Assembly (NCBI RefSeq): GCF_003289645.1
Contig: NZ_QLYX01000003.1
Coordinates: forward strand, 62,001 to 126,000
Source of the DNA: Actinomadura craniellae
GTDB lineage: Bacteria > Actinomycetota > Actinomycetes > Streptosporangiales > Streptosporangiaceae
DNA length: 64,000 nt
Direction of reading: 5' to 3'
The notes beneath the pieces were generated by a model. The model searched no databases and was not told the origin of the DNA. It saw only the letters and a program-made list of their open reading frames with translations. The position numbers and the translations under genes were made by a program. Shown in pieces: positions 51,039 through 58,296 of this stretch; the stretch's first letter is position 1; every line of letters starts with the position of its first letter.

Positions 51039-51710
51039 ATGAGCCCGACGTTGATCCTGGTGCATGGCGCCTGGCATGACGCGTGGTGCTGGGAGAAGCT
51101 GGTCGACCGGCTTCCGGACGTGGACGTGCGGACGGTGTCGCTGCCGTCCAGCGGGTCGGACACCGCCTCGCTGGGCGATCTCTACGACGACGCCCGGGCG
51201 GTGCGGGCCGCGGTGACCGCCGTCGACGGGCCGGTCGTGGTCTGCGCGCACTCCTACGGTGGCCTGGCGGTCACCGAGGCGGCCGGGGACCTGCCCGGCG
51301 TGCGGCGGCTGGTCTACCTGGCCGCCTTCCAACTCGATGAGGGCGAGTCGCTGCTGGGCGTCGTCGGCGGCACCCCGCCTGACTGGTGGGACGTCCACGA
51401 CGGGCATGTGGACGTCCGGCGCCCCGAGGAGATCTTCTACGGCGACGTCGATCCCGATACGGCCGCGGCCAGTGTCGCCCGGCTCGCCCACCAGTCGCTG
51501 CCGGCCCTGTCGCAGCCGCTGACCAAGGTGGCCTGGAAGTCGATCCCCAGCACCTACGTCGTCTGCGAGAAGGACGCCGCCATCCCCGTCCCGGCCCAGG
51601 AGGCGATGTCCGGTCGCTCGGAGCGGGTGCTGCGGATGGACGCCTCCCACTCGCCGTTCCTGTCCCGCCCGGATGCCCTGGCCGACCTGCTGCGGGCGGA
51701 ACTCGACTGA
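51039..51710 (+). CDS. Alpha/beta hydrolase, tandem copy 1
   Basis: The 223-residue alpha/beta hydrolase has LILVHGAWHDAWCWEKLVDRL (the H-G-A-W-H oxyanion motif), a nucleophile elbow CAHSYGGLAV, AAFQLDEGESLLG, and the catalytic Asp/His region PVPAQEAMSG and DASHSPFLSRP. It resembles EstA/methyl-esterase-like enzymes (pheophorbidase/salicylate-esterase branch). It forms a tandem pair with 51910-52581, and the duplicated block includes about 75 bases of upstream DNA. The substrate is unknown. Confidence 0.88.
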   Translation: MSPTLILVHGAWHDAWCWEKLVDRLPDVDVRTVSLPSSGSDTASLGDLYDDARAVRAAVTAVDGPVVVCAHSYGGLAVTEAAGDLPGVRRLVYLAAFQLDEGESLLGVVGGTPPDWWDVHDGHVDVRRPEEIFYGDVDPDTAAASVARLAHQSLPALSQPLTKVAWKSIPSTYVVCEKDAAIPVPAQEAMSGRSERVLRMDASHSPFLSRPDALADLLRAELD

Positions 51711-51909
51711 TCCGCCGTCCCCACCCTGTGGACGGGCCGTCCGGCGCGGCCCGTCCCGGGGGAACTCGGTGCCGGACTTGTCGCCGCAAGGCGTGATACG
51801 GCACCCCCCGAGCTCCCCTCCCAGGCTTCTATCCACCGGAAAGACGCACGATGACCTGCGGCTTTGGCGTAGAACAATGGGTGGGGAACCGAGACTCGGG
51901 GGAGTGCGG

Positions 51910-52581
51910 ATGAATCCGACACTGGTTCTGGTGCATGGGGCCTGGCACGGTGCGTGGTGCTGGGAACGGCTGGTCGACCGGCTTCCGGATGTGGACGTGC
52001 GGACGGTGTCCCTGCCCTCCAGTGGCTCGGACGTGGCCTCGCTGGGTGATCTCTACGACGACGCCCGGGCGGTGCGGGCCGCGGCGGACACCGGCGGGCC
52101 GGTCGTGGTCTGCGCGCACTCCTACGGCGGCCTGCCGGTCACCGAGGCGGCCGGGGGCCTGCCCGGCGTGCGGCGGCTGGTCTACCTGGCCGCCTTCCAA
52201 CTCGACGAGGGCGAGTCTCTGCTGGACGCCGTCGGCGGCCCCACACCCGACTGGGTGGAGGACCACGGCGACCACACCGGCCCGCCACCGCACCCGGAGG
52301 AGGTCTTCTACGGCGACGTCGATCCGGAGACGGCCGCCGCCAGTGTCGCCCGGCTGACCAACCAGTCGCTGCCGGCCCTGTCGCAGCCGCTGACCAGGGT
52401 GGCCTGGAAGTCGATTCCCAGCACCTACGTCATCTGTGAGAAGGACGCCGCGCTCCCGGTGCCGGCCCAGGAGGCGATGTCCGGTCGCTCGGAGCGGGTG
52501 CTGCGGATGGACGCCTCGCACTCGCCGTTCCTGTCCTGCCCGGGCGCCCTGGCCGACCTGCTGCGGGCGGAACTCGGCTGA
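51910..52581 (+). CDS. Alpha/beta hydrolase, tandem copy 2
   Basis: This 223-residue paralogue keeps the same motifs as the preceding gene (LVLVHGAWHGAWCWERLVDRL, CAHSYGGLPV, MSGRSERVLRMDASHSPFL). Differences concentrate in the lid region (TPDWVEDHGDHTGPPPHPEE versus PPDWWDVHDGHVDVRRPEE), which suggests divergence in substrate range after duplication. Upstream sequence (GCGCACGATGACCTGCGG-like) also matches the first copy, so each gene carries its own leader. The last cap residues read LSCPG in place of LSRPD. Confidence 0.88.
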   Translation: MNPTLVLVHGAWHGAWCWERLVDRLPDVDVRTVSLPSSGSDVASLGDLYDDARAVRAAADTGGPVVVCAHSYGGLPVTEAAGGLPGVRRLVYLAAFQLDEGESLLDAVGGPTPDWVEDHGDHTGPPPHPEEVFYGDVDPETAAASVARLTNQSLPALSQPLTRVAWKSIPSTYVICEKDAALPVPAQEAMSGRSERVLRMDASHSPFLSCPGALADLLRAELG

Positions 52582-52604
52582 ACCCCTCTCCAGAACTCGG
52601 ATCG

Positions 52605-52639
52605 CGGCGGGCCACCTCGACCGGCGGGGTGGCCCGCCG
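52605..52639 (+). terminator. Hairpin after the hydrolase pair
   Basis: CGGCGGGCCACC (52605-52616) pairs perfectly with 52628-52639 across an 11-base loop, 24 bases after the hydrolase stop. No T-run. Confidence 0.55.
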
Positions 52640-52982
52640 AACCGGTCCGGTGGGCCTGCCAGGCTGGGAACGGTGACCCGGGCCGTGCGCTACCACGGCG
52701 GTCCCTTCTGGCCGGCTGCCACCCAAGAAGTCGCGACCCCTGGACGGGCTTGCCTCGCGTGTACTCATGCGCTGTGCAGCCGTCGTTGACTTCCGTAACG
52801 CAGGTGAATCTCCGCTTCACCTGACGGATCAATTTCTCTCTCCGGTATTTCCTGAGTGTTCCGCAGGTATGACCTGGAGTAATAAGTGACATACTTCGAC
52901 ATATGGACAGGCGGGGCTGGTTTGTGATCAACTTCTGGGATATGCGTTAGCGATTTACAACAATGTCCTGGAAGAGGTGCCT
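52640..52982. other. AT-rich upstream region of the metzincin gene, no gene seen
   Basis: This 343-base stretch is noticeably lower in GC than the surrounding DNA, especially from 52800 onwards (TTTACAACAATG, AATAAGTGACATAC). It probably contains the promoter of the secreted protease gene. I could not pick a reliable hexamer pair and found no supported ORF. Confidence 0.4.
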
Positions 52983-53639
52983 GTGAAGTATGCCCTTCGG
53001 TGGCCGCTTGGTCGCAAGGTCGCTACGTCCTTTTTCGCAGTCATGATCTTGCTCGGTGCAGCCGCTGCTCCTCCAGCCTTGGCCGACCCGTGGCCAGGAG
53101 GGATCGACCCGAATGGGATCCTGGTCCATCCGGACTCGGGTGACCACTGGTACTGCGTCAACACGTCCGGCGAGTACGGCATGCCAGCCCATATTGCCAA
53201 CAACGCCAGGGCCGTAACCGACGATGCCCTGGGTGCGAGGACCCAAGCCGTCACCCGCTACGAATCGACGTGTGACCTGACCACGGGTGATGGCGACGGG
53301 CGCAGCGACACCGTCTGGGTCGAGGCATTCTGGGAATACGGCGTCCTGGGGGTGGCGTACTGCAACGGCATGAATTCAAACGGCACATGTGACCGTATCG
53401 ACGCCCTCCTCAGCGAAACAGAGATCAATTACTTCGCGAGTAACGATGAGAACGAGTACACGCACACCGCCTGTCACGAACTAGGGCACACCGTCGGGCT
53501 ACGCCACTACGACGGCGCCCCTCCATCCGACATCGGCGGAGTCAACGACTGCATGAACAGTGGAGTTCATGACAGTGGCAACATTCTGTGGCGGACCTAC
53601 AACTCTCACCACGTCGGCCACATCAACGCGTGGTTCTAA
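52983..53639 (+). CDS. Secreted metzincin-type zinc metalloprotease
   Basis: The 218-residue precursor has a signal peptide (about 1-35, VATSFFAVMILLGAAAAPPALA) and the metzincin zinc motif H165-E-L-G-H169-x5-H175 (HELGHTVGLRH), with a probable Met-turn at CMNSG (Met191). Six cysteines (58, 97, 127, 136, 164, 190) suggest three disulfides. Family placement is near matrixin-like or snapalysin-like proteases. GTG at 52983 with GAAGAGG five bases upstream is preferred. GC is low for this genome. A lipoprotein gene follows 22 bases later, suggesting an operon. Confidence 0.8.
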   Translation: MKYALRWPLGRKVATSFFAVMILLGAAAAPPALADPWPGGIDPNGILVHPDSGDHWYCVNTSGEYGMPAHIANNARAVTDDALGARTQAVTRYESTCDLTTGDGDGRSDTVWVEAFWEYGVLGVAYCNGMNSNGTCDRIDALLSETEINYFASNDENEYTHTACHELGHTVGLRHYDGAPPSDIGGVNDCMNSGVHDSGNILWRTYNSHHVGHINAWF

Positions 53640-53661
53640 TCACCTGAGAGGAATGGTCCAC

Positions 53662-54348
53662 ATGAAGAAGTTCATGGTCACGCTGACCGCGGCCACCATC
53701 GCCGTTGCCGGTTGCGGGGGGCAAGAACCCGCTGAGGTCGCGGGTGCCGAGCGGGTCGCGGCGGGCCGGGTGGACGTGTCCGTGCTGCGGCAGGGACACG
53801 TCAACTCGGTGAACGCCGAGACGCCCGCCGCGGCTGCGGTGGCCCGGGGGGTCGGCATCGTGGTGGCCGGTACGGTCGAAGGCTTCACCGAGGGCCGGAC
53901 CTCCTATGTCGGCGATCCGGCCAGCGACGACGGCCCGATCAAGAGGGTGGTCATGCGGATACGCGTGGGCAAGAAGGTCAAGGGCGAGGACCGGCACCTG
54001 CACGACGGCCATGCCTACGCTGAGGTCTTCGCCGGCGCCGGTCAATCCGCACGCACCCCCGCGGACTTCCAGCGCGCCATCCCGAAGGGGACCCCCGTCG
54101 TCCTCTTCGGAAGAACCAGACCCACACCGGATCAGCCGGCCTCCCGAGGCGGCGGGGTTCCCGAGGGGGCGCCGCTCGTCTCCGCGCTCCACCCGCAGAG
54201 CCTGGTCTTCGAGGAGAGAACGCCTGCGACAGCCCGGGCCGCGGCGGGGACCAAACTGGTCGGAGGCATCGAGGACCTGGACCACTTCGGCCCCGCGTGG
54301 ACCAAGCCCCGATCCATCGGCGAGCTGGTCACCGCGATCCAGCAGTGA
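53662..54348 (+). CDS. Secreted lipoprotein behind the metzincin gene
   Basis: The 228-residue protein has a short lipoprotein signal: MKKFMVTLTAATIAVAGCGG, with lipobox A-V-A-G-C at residue 17. The mature part includes ARGVGIVVAGTVEGFTEGR, RVVMRIRVGKKVKGEDRHL and GTPVVLFGRTRPTPDQPASR, which suggests a beta-rich domain with a Gly/Pro loop. The family is not recognised. ATG 53662 fits AGAGGA at -15 to -10; ATG 53653 is too close to it. It may be a cell-surface partner or inhibitor of the co-transcribed protease, which is an inference. Confidence 0.7.
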   Translation: MKKFMVTLTAATIAVAGCGGQEPAEVAGAERVAAGRVDVSVLRQGHVNSVNAETPAAAAVARGVGIVVAGTVEGFTEGRTSYVGDPASDDGPIKRVVMRIRVGKKVKGEDRHLHDGHAYAEVFAGAGQSARTPADFQRAIPKGTPVVLFGRTRPTPDQPASRGGGVPEGAPLVSALHPQSLVFEERTPATARAAAGTKLVGGIEDLDHFGPAWTKPRSIGELVTAIQQ

Positions 54349-54394
54349 TCCATCCGGCGGGATTCCGCGGAGATCTCCCGGCCGCGCGGTGGGT

Positions 54395-54775
54395 TCAGTG
54401 GTCGGGTGCCGGAGGTCGCCGCCGTTCGGGGAGCCCGGCGATGACCAGGTCGTAGGACTGCCTGAGCAGGGTGAGCAGTTCGTCCCGGGCGAGGGTGCCG
54501 TCCAGGACGATCGTGTTCCAGTGCCGCTTGTTGAGGTGGTAGCCGGGCAGCACGTGATCGGGGTACTCGGCGCGCAGCGCCAGCCCCTCCTCGGGGTCGA
54601 GTTTGACGCTGAGCCGGGGCGGCTGGGAGTCCTCGGCGAGGAGGGCGAACATCTTTCCGGCGACCTTGTACACACCGGCGGACTCCCCGAAGGGGTACTC
54701 CCGGACGCTGCCCAGGAAGTTCTCGCAGTAGCCGGTGACGGCCTCGTACAGTTCCTCGCCCACGTTCTCGTGCAC
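54395..54775 (-). CDS. MmcQ/YjbR family protein
   Basis: The 126-residue protein has the YjbR/MmcQ pattern: TGYCENFLGSVREYPFGESAGVYKVAGKMFALL, LSVKLDPEEGLALRAEYPDHVLPGYHLNKRHWNTI and LLRQSYDLVIAGLP. It folds like the cyclophilin-related DNA-binding-like CyaY/YjbR group; DNA-binding has been proposed but the role is unclear. The GTG start at 54775 is the likely start. It is isolated between convergent and co-directional neighbours. Confidence 0.82.
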   Translation of the reverse strand: MHENVGEELYEAVTGYCENFLGSVREYPFGESAGVYKVAGKMFALLAEDSQPPRLSVKLDPEEGLALRAEYPDHVLPGYHLNKRHWNTIVLDGTLARDELLTLLRQSYDLVIAGLPERRRPPAPDH

Positions 54776-55064
54776 GCCGTGATGCTCGCACGCCGGGACG
54801 ACAGAATCGCCTGCGCCGATGCGAGGCCGCCTCGCGCGTCACCGAGGGCCAGGTGAAGGAGCCCGCCGGTTGCGGGATGCGTGCCGGTGAGCCGGGTGAT
54901 CCGTCCCGGAACGCGAGTCAGGTGGAGCCGTTCACCGCCTGGCGCGGTACCGCGGTGGCTCGCCGCATTCCGCAGAGGTTGGGAACGTCACATCCCTTTT
55001 GGTCTATCTCGCCGGAGACCGCGAGCGGGGAAAGTGATTTCCGGTCGAGATCTGGTTCCGCGGC
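54776..55064. other. Intergenic, no gene seen
   Basis: These 289 bases contain no ORF with family similarity. A lower-GC stretch near 54970-55040 (TCCCTTTTGGTCTATCTCG) could carry a promoter for the YjbR gene on the minus strand, but I see no matching hexamers. Confidence 0.35.
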
Positions 55065-55208
55065 TTACCAGTGGCGCGAAACGGGCCGGCGATCGCGGCG
55101 GTCACGAGCCAGCGCGGTGCCGGATATGCACAGCAGAATGCCCGCAGCGATTCCGGCGGAGATCAGAATGAGGGACTGGAAAGCCATGCCCGAGATCATT
55201 TCGCTCAT
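55065..55208 (-). CDS. Small single-pass membrane protein coupled to an ATPase gene
   Basis: The 47-residue peptide (SEMISGMAFQSLILISAGIA, then GILLCISGTALARDRRDRRP) has one clear hydrophobic helix and a basic C-terminal tail, a C-tail topology expected inside. Its ATG (55208) comes 2 bases after the stop of the ATPase gene, in the arrangement TGA-GA-ATG, which strongly suggests translational coupling. Short length makes it less certain. Such micro-proteins may anchor or modulate the neighbouring anti-sigma-like ATPase, which is an inference. Confidence 0.5.
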   Translation of the reverse strand: MSEMISGMAFQSLILISAGIAAGILLCISGTALARDRRDRRPVSRHW

Positions 55209-55210
55209 TC

Positions 55211-55657
55211 TCATAGGGCCGGTCCGAGCAGGCGAGCCCAGACGATCTTTTCTCCGGACGGGAGCGGGGTGACCCCGCACGCGGCGGCGAGGGACGTGAC
55301 GATGACCAGCCCGCGACCGCCGTTGTTGTCGAAGTTCGCCTCGCTCAGGTCCAGGTCATCGGGGTGGAGTTCGGTGACGGGAGCGGGGTGCCGGGGGAGG
55401 ACGGGGCTGCTGTCGGCGACGCCGAGGACTATGCCGTGTTCCTCCCGCTTGCAGTGAATGGTGATATGTCCGGTAATGGTGCTGGCGGTCACCGCATTGG
55501 CGACCAGTTCAAAAAGGATGAGCCGGGCGTCGTACCTGCTGGATTCCGAAAATCCCCACGTAATCAGACGTTGCTCGATTAGGCTCCAGGCCAGTCCAGC
55601 GGAGGCCGGGGAAGCGAGCATTGGTATGTGCAGATTGTCCGTTCCGGTAATGGTCAC
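55211..55657 (-). CDS. RsbW-like ATP-binding protein of the second whiJ-type cluster
   Basis: The 148-residue protein has an N-box LFELVANAVTAST and a G-box NNGGRGLVIVTSLAAACGV and ends GVTPLPSGEKIVWARLLGPAL. It is a GHKL ATPase of the anti-sigma/serine-kinase type, closely related to the gene fragment at the window start. GTG at 55657 with AAGGCGG upstream is preferred over ATG at 55759. It is divergent from an XRE/DUF5753 gene with following DUF397 genes and overlaps nothing downstream except a tightly coupled 47-residue gene. Confidence 0.82.
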   Translation of the reverse strand: MTITGTDNLHIPMLASPASAGLAWSLIEQRLITWGFSESSRYDARLILFELVANAVTASTITGHITIHCKREEHGIVLGVADSSPVLPRHPAPVTELHPDDLDLSEANFDNNGGRGLVIVTSLAAACGVTPLPSGEKIVWARLLGPAL

Positions 55658-55776
55658 CGCTGAGCCGCCTTCGACGCGTTCTCTCGTGCTATCCGGCACA
55701 AGAGTGGCGGCCCCGAAACCCTCTGTCGCTGTTGTGGCCGGGAAACCACAACAATGCACAACACAAGGGAGCAGGC

Positions 55777-56583
55777 ATGTACCCGAGGCAATCCATCGAC
55801 CCGCTGTCCTCGATGTGGGCCTGGCTCGCCCACGACCTGCGGTTCTATCGCATGCGGGCCGGCCTGACCGGCGAGATGTTCGGCAAGATCATGGGTGTCG
55901 TCCGATCCACTGTTTCCCGGATGGAATCAGGCGAGTACCGGATCAACGACGACCACGCCCGAGCCCTGGACCAGCACTTCAACACCGGCGGCCACTTCGC
56001 CCGCCTCCTGCACTACGCCCGCCTCGGCCACGACCCGGGCTGGTTCATGGAACACGTCGGCATCGAGAGCCAGGCCGAGGTGGTCAGGAACTACGAACTC
56101 TCCCTGATCCCGGGTCTCCTCCAGACGAAGGCGTACGCCCGCGCCCTGTTCACCGCGGCCGGATCCATGGACGTGGAGACGCAGGTGGCCGCCCGGATGG
56201 CCCGGCAGGAAATCCTCAACCGGGAGGAGCCCCCGTTCCTGTGGGTGCTCATGGACGAGAGCGTCCTGCACCGCATGATCGGCGGAAGTGAAGTGATGAA
56301 GGAACAGCTCGCCTGGCTGCTGGAGGTGTCCGAACGCCCCAACGTCGGACTGCGCGTGATCCCAGCGAACACCGGGTTCCACCTGGGGCTGGAAGGCAGC
56401 TTCGTGGTCTTCTCGCTCAAGTCCGGAGACGTGGCGTATGTGGAGGCGACCGAAGGTGGAAGACTGATTCGTGGCGCCCCGGAAGTCCGATCGGTCATGC
56501 AGCGGTACGAGCGCATCGGCGCGAAGGCGCTGCCTGAGGACTCTTCCCGGAGTCTGATCCAACAGGTGATGGAGGCCCTTTGA
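55777..56583 (+). CDS. XRE family regulator with DUF5753 (second whiJ-type cluster)
   Basis: The 268-residue protein has a helix-turn-helix domain (LAHDLRFYRMRAGLTGEMFG, then GVVRSTVSRMESGEYRIND) and DUF5753 (HDPGWFMEHVGIESQAEVVR, LSLIPGLLQTKAYARALF, ESVLHRMIGGSEVMKEQL). ATG at 55777 has AAGGGAG upstream. Its stop overlaps the start of the first DUF397 gene (TGATG). With the divergent ATPase gene and six DUF397 genes it forms an expanded whiJ-like cluster. Confidence 0.9.
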   Translation: MYPRQSIDPLSSMWAWLAHDLRFYRMRAGLTGEMFGKIMGVVRSTVSRMESGEYRINDDHARALDQHFNTGGHFARLLHYARLGHDPGWFMEHVGIESQAEVVRNYELSLIPGLLQTKAYARALFTAAGSMDVETQVAARMARQEILNREEPPFLWVLMDESVLHRMIGGSEVMKEQLAWLLEVSERPNVGLRVIPANTGFHLGLEGSFVVFSLKSGDVAYVEATEGGRLIRGAPEVRSVMQRYERIGAKALPEDSSRSLIQQVMEAL

Positions 56584-56777
56584 TGAGCACCCCCCGATGG
56601 CGTAAGTCAACTCGAAGCGGCGGTACTGACAACTCCCATTGCGTGGAGGTCGCCGATCTCGGCGGGATGATCGGCATCCGTGACAGCAAGGACCCCGACG
56701 GTCCGAATCTCGCCCTCCCCGCCCAGCCGTTCGCCACCTTCCTGTCCCGCGTGAAGCACGACGAATTCGGCCGCTGA
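56583..56777 (+). CDS. DUF397 protein, array copy 1 (type A)
   Basis: The 64-residue protein carries TPRWRKSTRSGGTDNSHCVE and IGIRDSKDPDGPNLALPA, the DUF397 core. Its ATG overlaps the stop of the XRE gene, so it is the translationally coupled partner of that regulator and the probable ancestor of the array. A hairpin terminator follows 14 bases after the stop. Confidence 0.92.
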   Translation: MSTPRWRKSTRSGGTDNSHCVEVADLGGMIGIRDSKDPDGPNLALPAQPFATFLSRVKHDEFGR

Positions 56778-56790
56778 ACCCGGCCTACGG

Positions 56791-56820
56791 CCAGGGCCCC
56801 GGGCAAGCCCGGGGCTCTGG
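56791..56820 (+). terminator. Terminator hairpin in duplication unit 1
   Basis: CCAGGGCCCCGGGC (56791-56804) pairs with GCCCGGGGCTCTGG (56807-56820) across AA, with one G-T wobble. It separates DUF397 copies 1 and 2. Confidence 0.75.
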
Positions 56821-56889
56821 CTTCTCGCAGGACTCTTGCCACTCTGCCTAAAGTTCCCTACAACGGACCTATGCGCTGGAGGTGTCCTG

Positions 56890-57084
56890 ATGCACGTTCC
56901 ACGGTGGCGTAAGTCGACTCGAAGTGATGGCATCGACAACTCTGAATGCGTGGAGGTCGCTGACCTTGGCGGAGTCATCGGTGTTCGTGACAGCAAGGAC
57001 CCCAGTGGTCCGCGGCTCGCCTTCCCTGCCGAGTCGTTCGCAGCCTTCCTGTTCCGCGTGAAGCGTGACGGACTCGGTCTCTGA
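56890..57084 (+). CDS. DUF397 protein, array copy 2 (type B)
   Basis: The 64-residue protein begins MHVPRWRKSTRSDGIDNSEC and ends AAFLFRVKRDGLGL, a distinct variant from the type A copies. GGAGGTG precedes the ATG. TAAAGTTCCCTACAACGGACC just upstream is repeated in every unit and may be a promoter or leader element. Confidence 0.9.
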   Translation: MHVPRWRKSTRSDGIDNSECVEVADLGGVIGVRDSKDPSGPRLAFPAESFAAFLFRVKRDGLGL

Positions 57085-57124
57085 CCTTTACCAGCTACCC
57101 CAACTGGGTGATGGAGGCCCGTTG

Positions 57125-57319
57125 ATGAGCACCCCCCAATGGCGTAAGTCCGTTCGAAGCGGTGGAACTTCTGGGTCGGAGTGCGTGGAGGTTGCCGATC
57201 TCGGCGAAGCGATCGGTGTCCGTGACAGCAAGGATCCCGACGGCCCGAAGCTCGCTCTCCCTGTCGAGTCGTTCGCCGCCTTCCTGTCTCGCGTGAAGCA
57301 CGACGAATTCGGCCGCTGA
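57125..57319 (+). CDS. DUF397 protein, array copy 3 (type A)
   Basis: The 64-residue protein (TPQWRKSVRSGGTSGSECVE, then EAIGVRDSKDPDGPKLALPV) is the second type A copy. Its leader (CAACTGGGTGATGGAGGCCC) resembles the 3' end of the XRE gene (CAACAGGTGATGGAGGCCC), showing that the duplicated block took the XRE tail with it. A GGAGGCCC site precedes the ATG. Confidence 0.92.
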   Translation: MSTPQWRKSVRSGGTSGSECVEVADLGEAIGVRDSKDPDGPKLALPVESFAAFLSRVKHDEFGR

Positions 57320-57332
57320 ACCCGGCCTACGG

Positions 57333-57362
57333 CCAGAGCCCCGGGCAAGCCCGGGGCTCTGG
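57333..57362 (+). terminator. Terminator hairpin in duplication unit 2
   Basis: Perfect 14-bp arms CCAGAGCCCCGGGC (57333-57346) and 57349-57362 around AA, between DUF397 copies 3 and 4. Confidence 0.8.
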
Positions 57363-57431
57363 CTTCTCGCAGGACTCTTGCCACTCTGCCTAAAGTTCCC
57401 TACAACGGACCTATGCGCTGGAGGTGTCCTA

Positions 57432-57626
57432 ATGCACGTTCCACGGTGGCGTAAGCCAGCTCGAAGCGACGGCATCGACAACTCTCATTGCGTGGAGGTC
57501 GCTGACCTCGACGGAGCCATCGGTGTTCGGGACAGCAAGGATCCCGACGGCCCGAAGCTCGCCCTCTCTCCCGAGTCGTTCGCAGCCTTCCTGTTCCGCG
57601 TGAAGCGTGACGGACTCGGTCTCTGA
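57432..57626 (+). CDS. DUF397 protein, array copy 4 (type B)
   Basis: The 64-residue protein (MHVPRWRKPARSDGIDNSHC, then DLDGAIGVRDSKDPDGPKLA) is the second type B copy, identical to copy 2 in its last residues (AAFLFRVKRDGLGL). The upstream region repeats that of copy 2 base for base over long stretches, with an A replacing G before the ATG (CCTAATG). Confidence 0.92.
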   Translation: MHVPRWRKPARSDGIDNSHCVEVADLDGAIGVRDSKDPDGPKLALSPESFAAFLFRVKRDGLGL

Positions 57627-57666
57627 CCTTTACCAACTGCCCCAACTGGGTGATGGAGGCCCGTTG

Positions 57667-57861
57667 ATGAGCACCCCCCAATGGCGTAAATCAACCCGGA
57701 GCGGTGGCACCGACGACTCTGCGTGCGTGGAGGTCGCCGACCTCGGCGAAGCGATCGGTGTTCGGGACAGCAAGGATCCCGAGGGCCCGAAGCTCGCTCT
57801 CCCCGCCGAATCGTTCACAGCCTTCCTGTCCCGTGTGAAGAACGATGGACTCGGCCGTTGA
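57667..57861 (+). CDS. DUF397 protein, array copy 5 (type A)
   Basis: The 64-residue protein (TPQWRKSTRSGGTDDSACVE, then EAIGVRDSKDPEGPKLALPA) is the third type A copy. The ATG follows GGAGGCCCGTTG. Copy 3 and copy 5 share their leader with only a few base changes. Confidence 0.92.
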   Translation: MSTPQWRKSTRSGGTDDSACVEVADLGEAIGVRDSKDPEGPKLALPAESFTAFLSRVKNDGLGR

Positions 57862-57874
57862 ACCCGGCCAACAG

Positions 57875-57903
57875 CCAGAGCCCCAGGCGGAGCCGGGCTC
57901 TGG
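57875..57903 (+). terminator. Degenerate terminator hairpin in duplication unit 3
   Basis: CCAGAGCCC (57875-57883) pairs with GGGCTCTGG (57895-57903); the central part of the stem has decayed compared with units 1 and 2. Confidence 0.65.
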
Positions 57904-57981
57904 CCGTTCCCGGCTTCTTACGGGGTTCCTGTCGCCCCACTAAAGTTCCCTATAGCGGACCTACCTGCCGGAGGTGTCCTG

Positions 57982-58281
57982 ATGCGTGTTCCACAGTGGC
58001 GTAAGGCGAGCCGTAGCGGTGGCACTGACAACTCGGAGTGCGTTGAAGTCGCCGATCTCGGTGGAGTGATCGGTATTCGCGACAGCAAAGACCCTGACGG
58101 CCCGCAACTCGCCCTTCCCGCCGATTCGTTCGCCGCCTTGCTGGCTCGCATGAAGTGCGATCAAAAGCGTGCTGTATTCATTGAGGATATGGAGGACGGG
58201 CTCATCGGGCGGCGTGCGTTGGAGTCCATCGTCGCCGGTGAGCCGGTACTCGACTGGTGTGAGGTCAAAGCGGAGCTCTGA
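57982..58281 (+). CDS. DUF397 protein with RelB-like antitoxin tail, array copy 6
   Basis: The 99-residue protein starts like the other copies (MRVPQWRKASRSGGTDNSEC, then IGIRDSKDPDGPQLALPADS) but, after FAALLARMK, continues as FIEDMEDGLIGRRALESIV and AGEPVLDWCEVKAEL. This second part looks like the C-terminal end of a RelB-family antitoxin (the E-D-x-x-D ... G-E-P-x-x-x-W-x-E-V-K-A-E-L pattern). No RelE-like toxin gene follows. It could be a true fusion or the scar of recombination between a DUF397 gene and an antitoxin gene. Confidence 0.8.
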   Translation: MRVPQWRKASRSGGTDNSECVEVADLGGVIGIRDSKDPDGPQLALPADSFAALLARMKCDQKRAVFIEDMEDGLIGRRALESIVAGEPVLDWCEVKAEL

Positions 58282-58296
58282 CCTCGTCAGGGACTG

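Larger units (their letters stand above)
56583..58170 (+). repeat. 542-bp tandem segmental duplication carrying paired DUF397 genes
   Basis: Equivalent start codons lie at 56583, 57125 and 57667 (542 bases apart) for the first gene type and at 56890 and 57432 (542 bases apart) for the second; a diverged third copy starts at 57982 (550 bases). The hairpin terminators at 56791, 57333 and 57875 are also exactly 542 bases apart, as are the TAAAGTTCCCTACAACGGAC segments. About 2.9 units are present. Confidence 0.95.
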
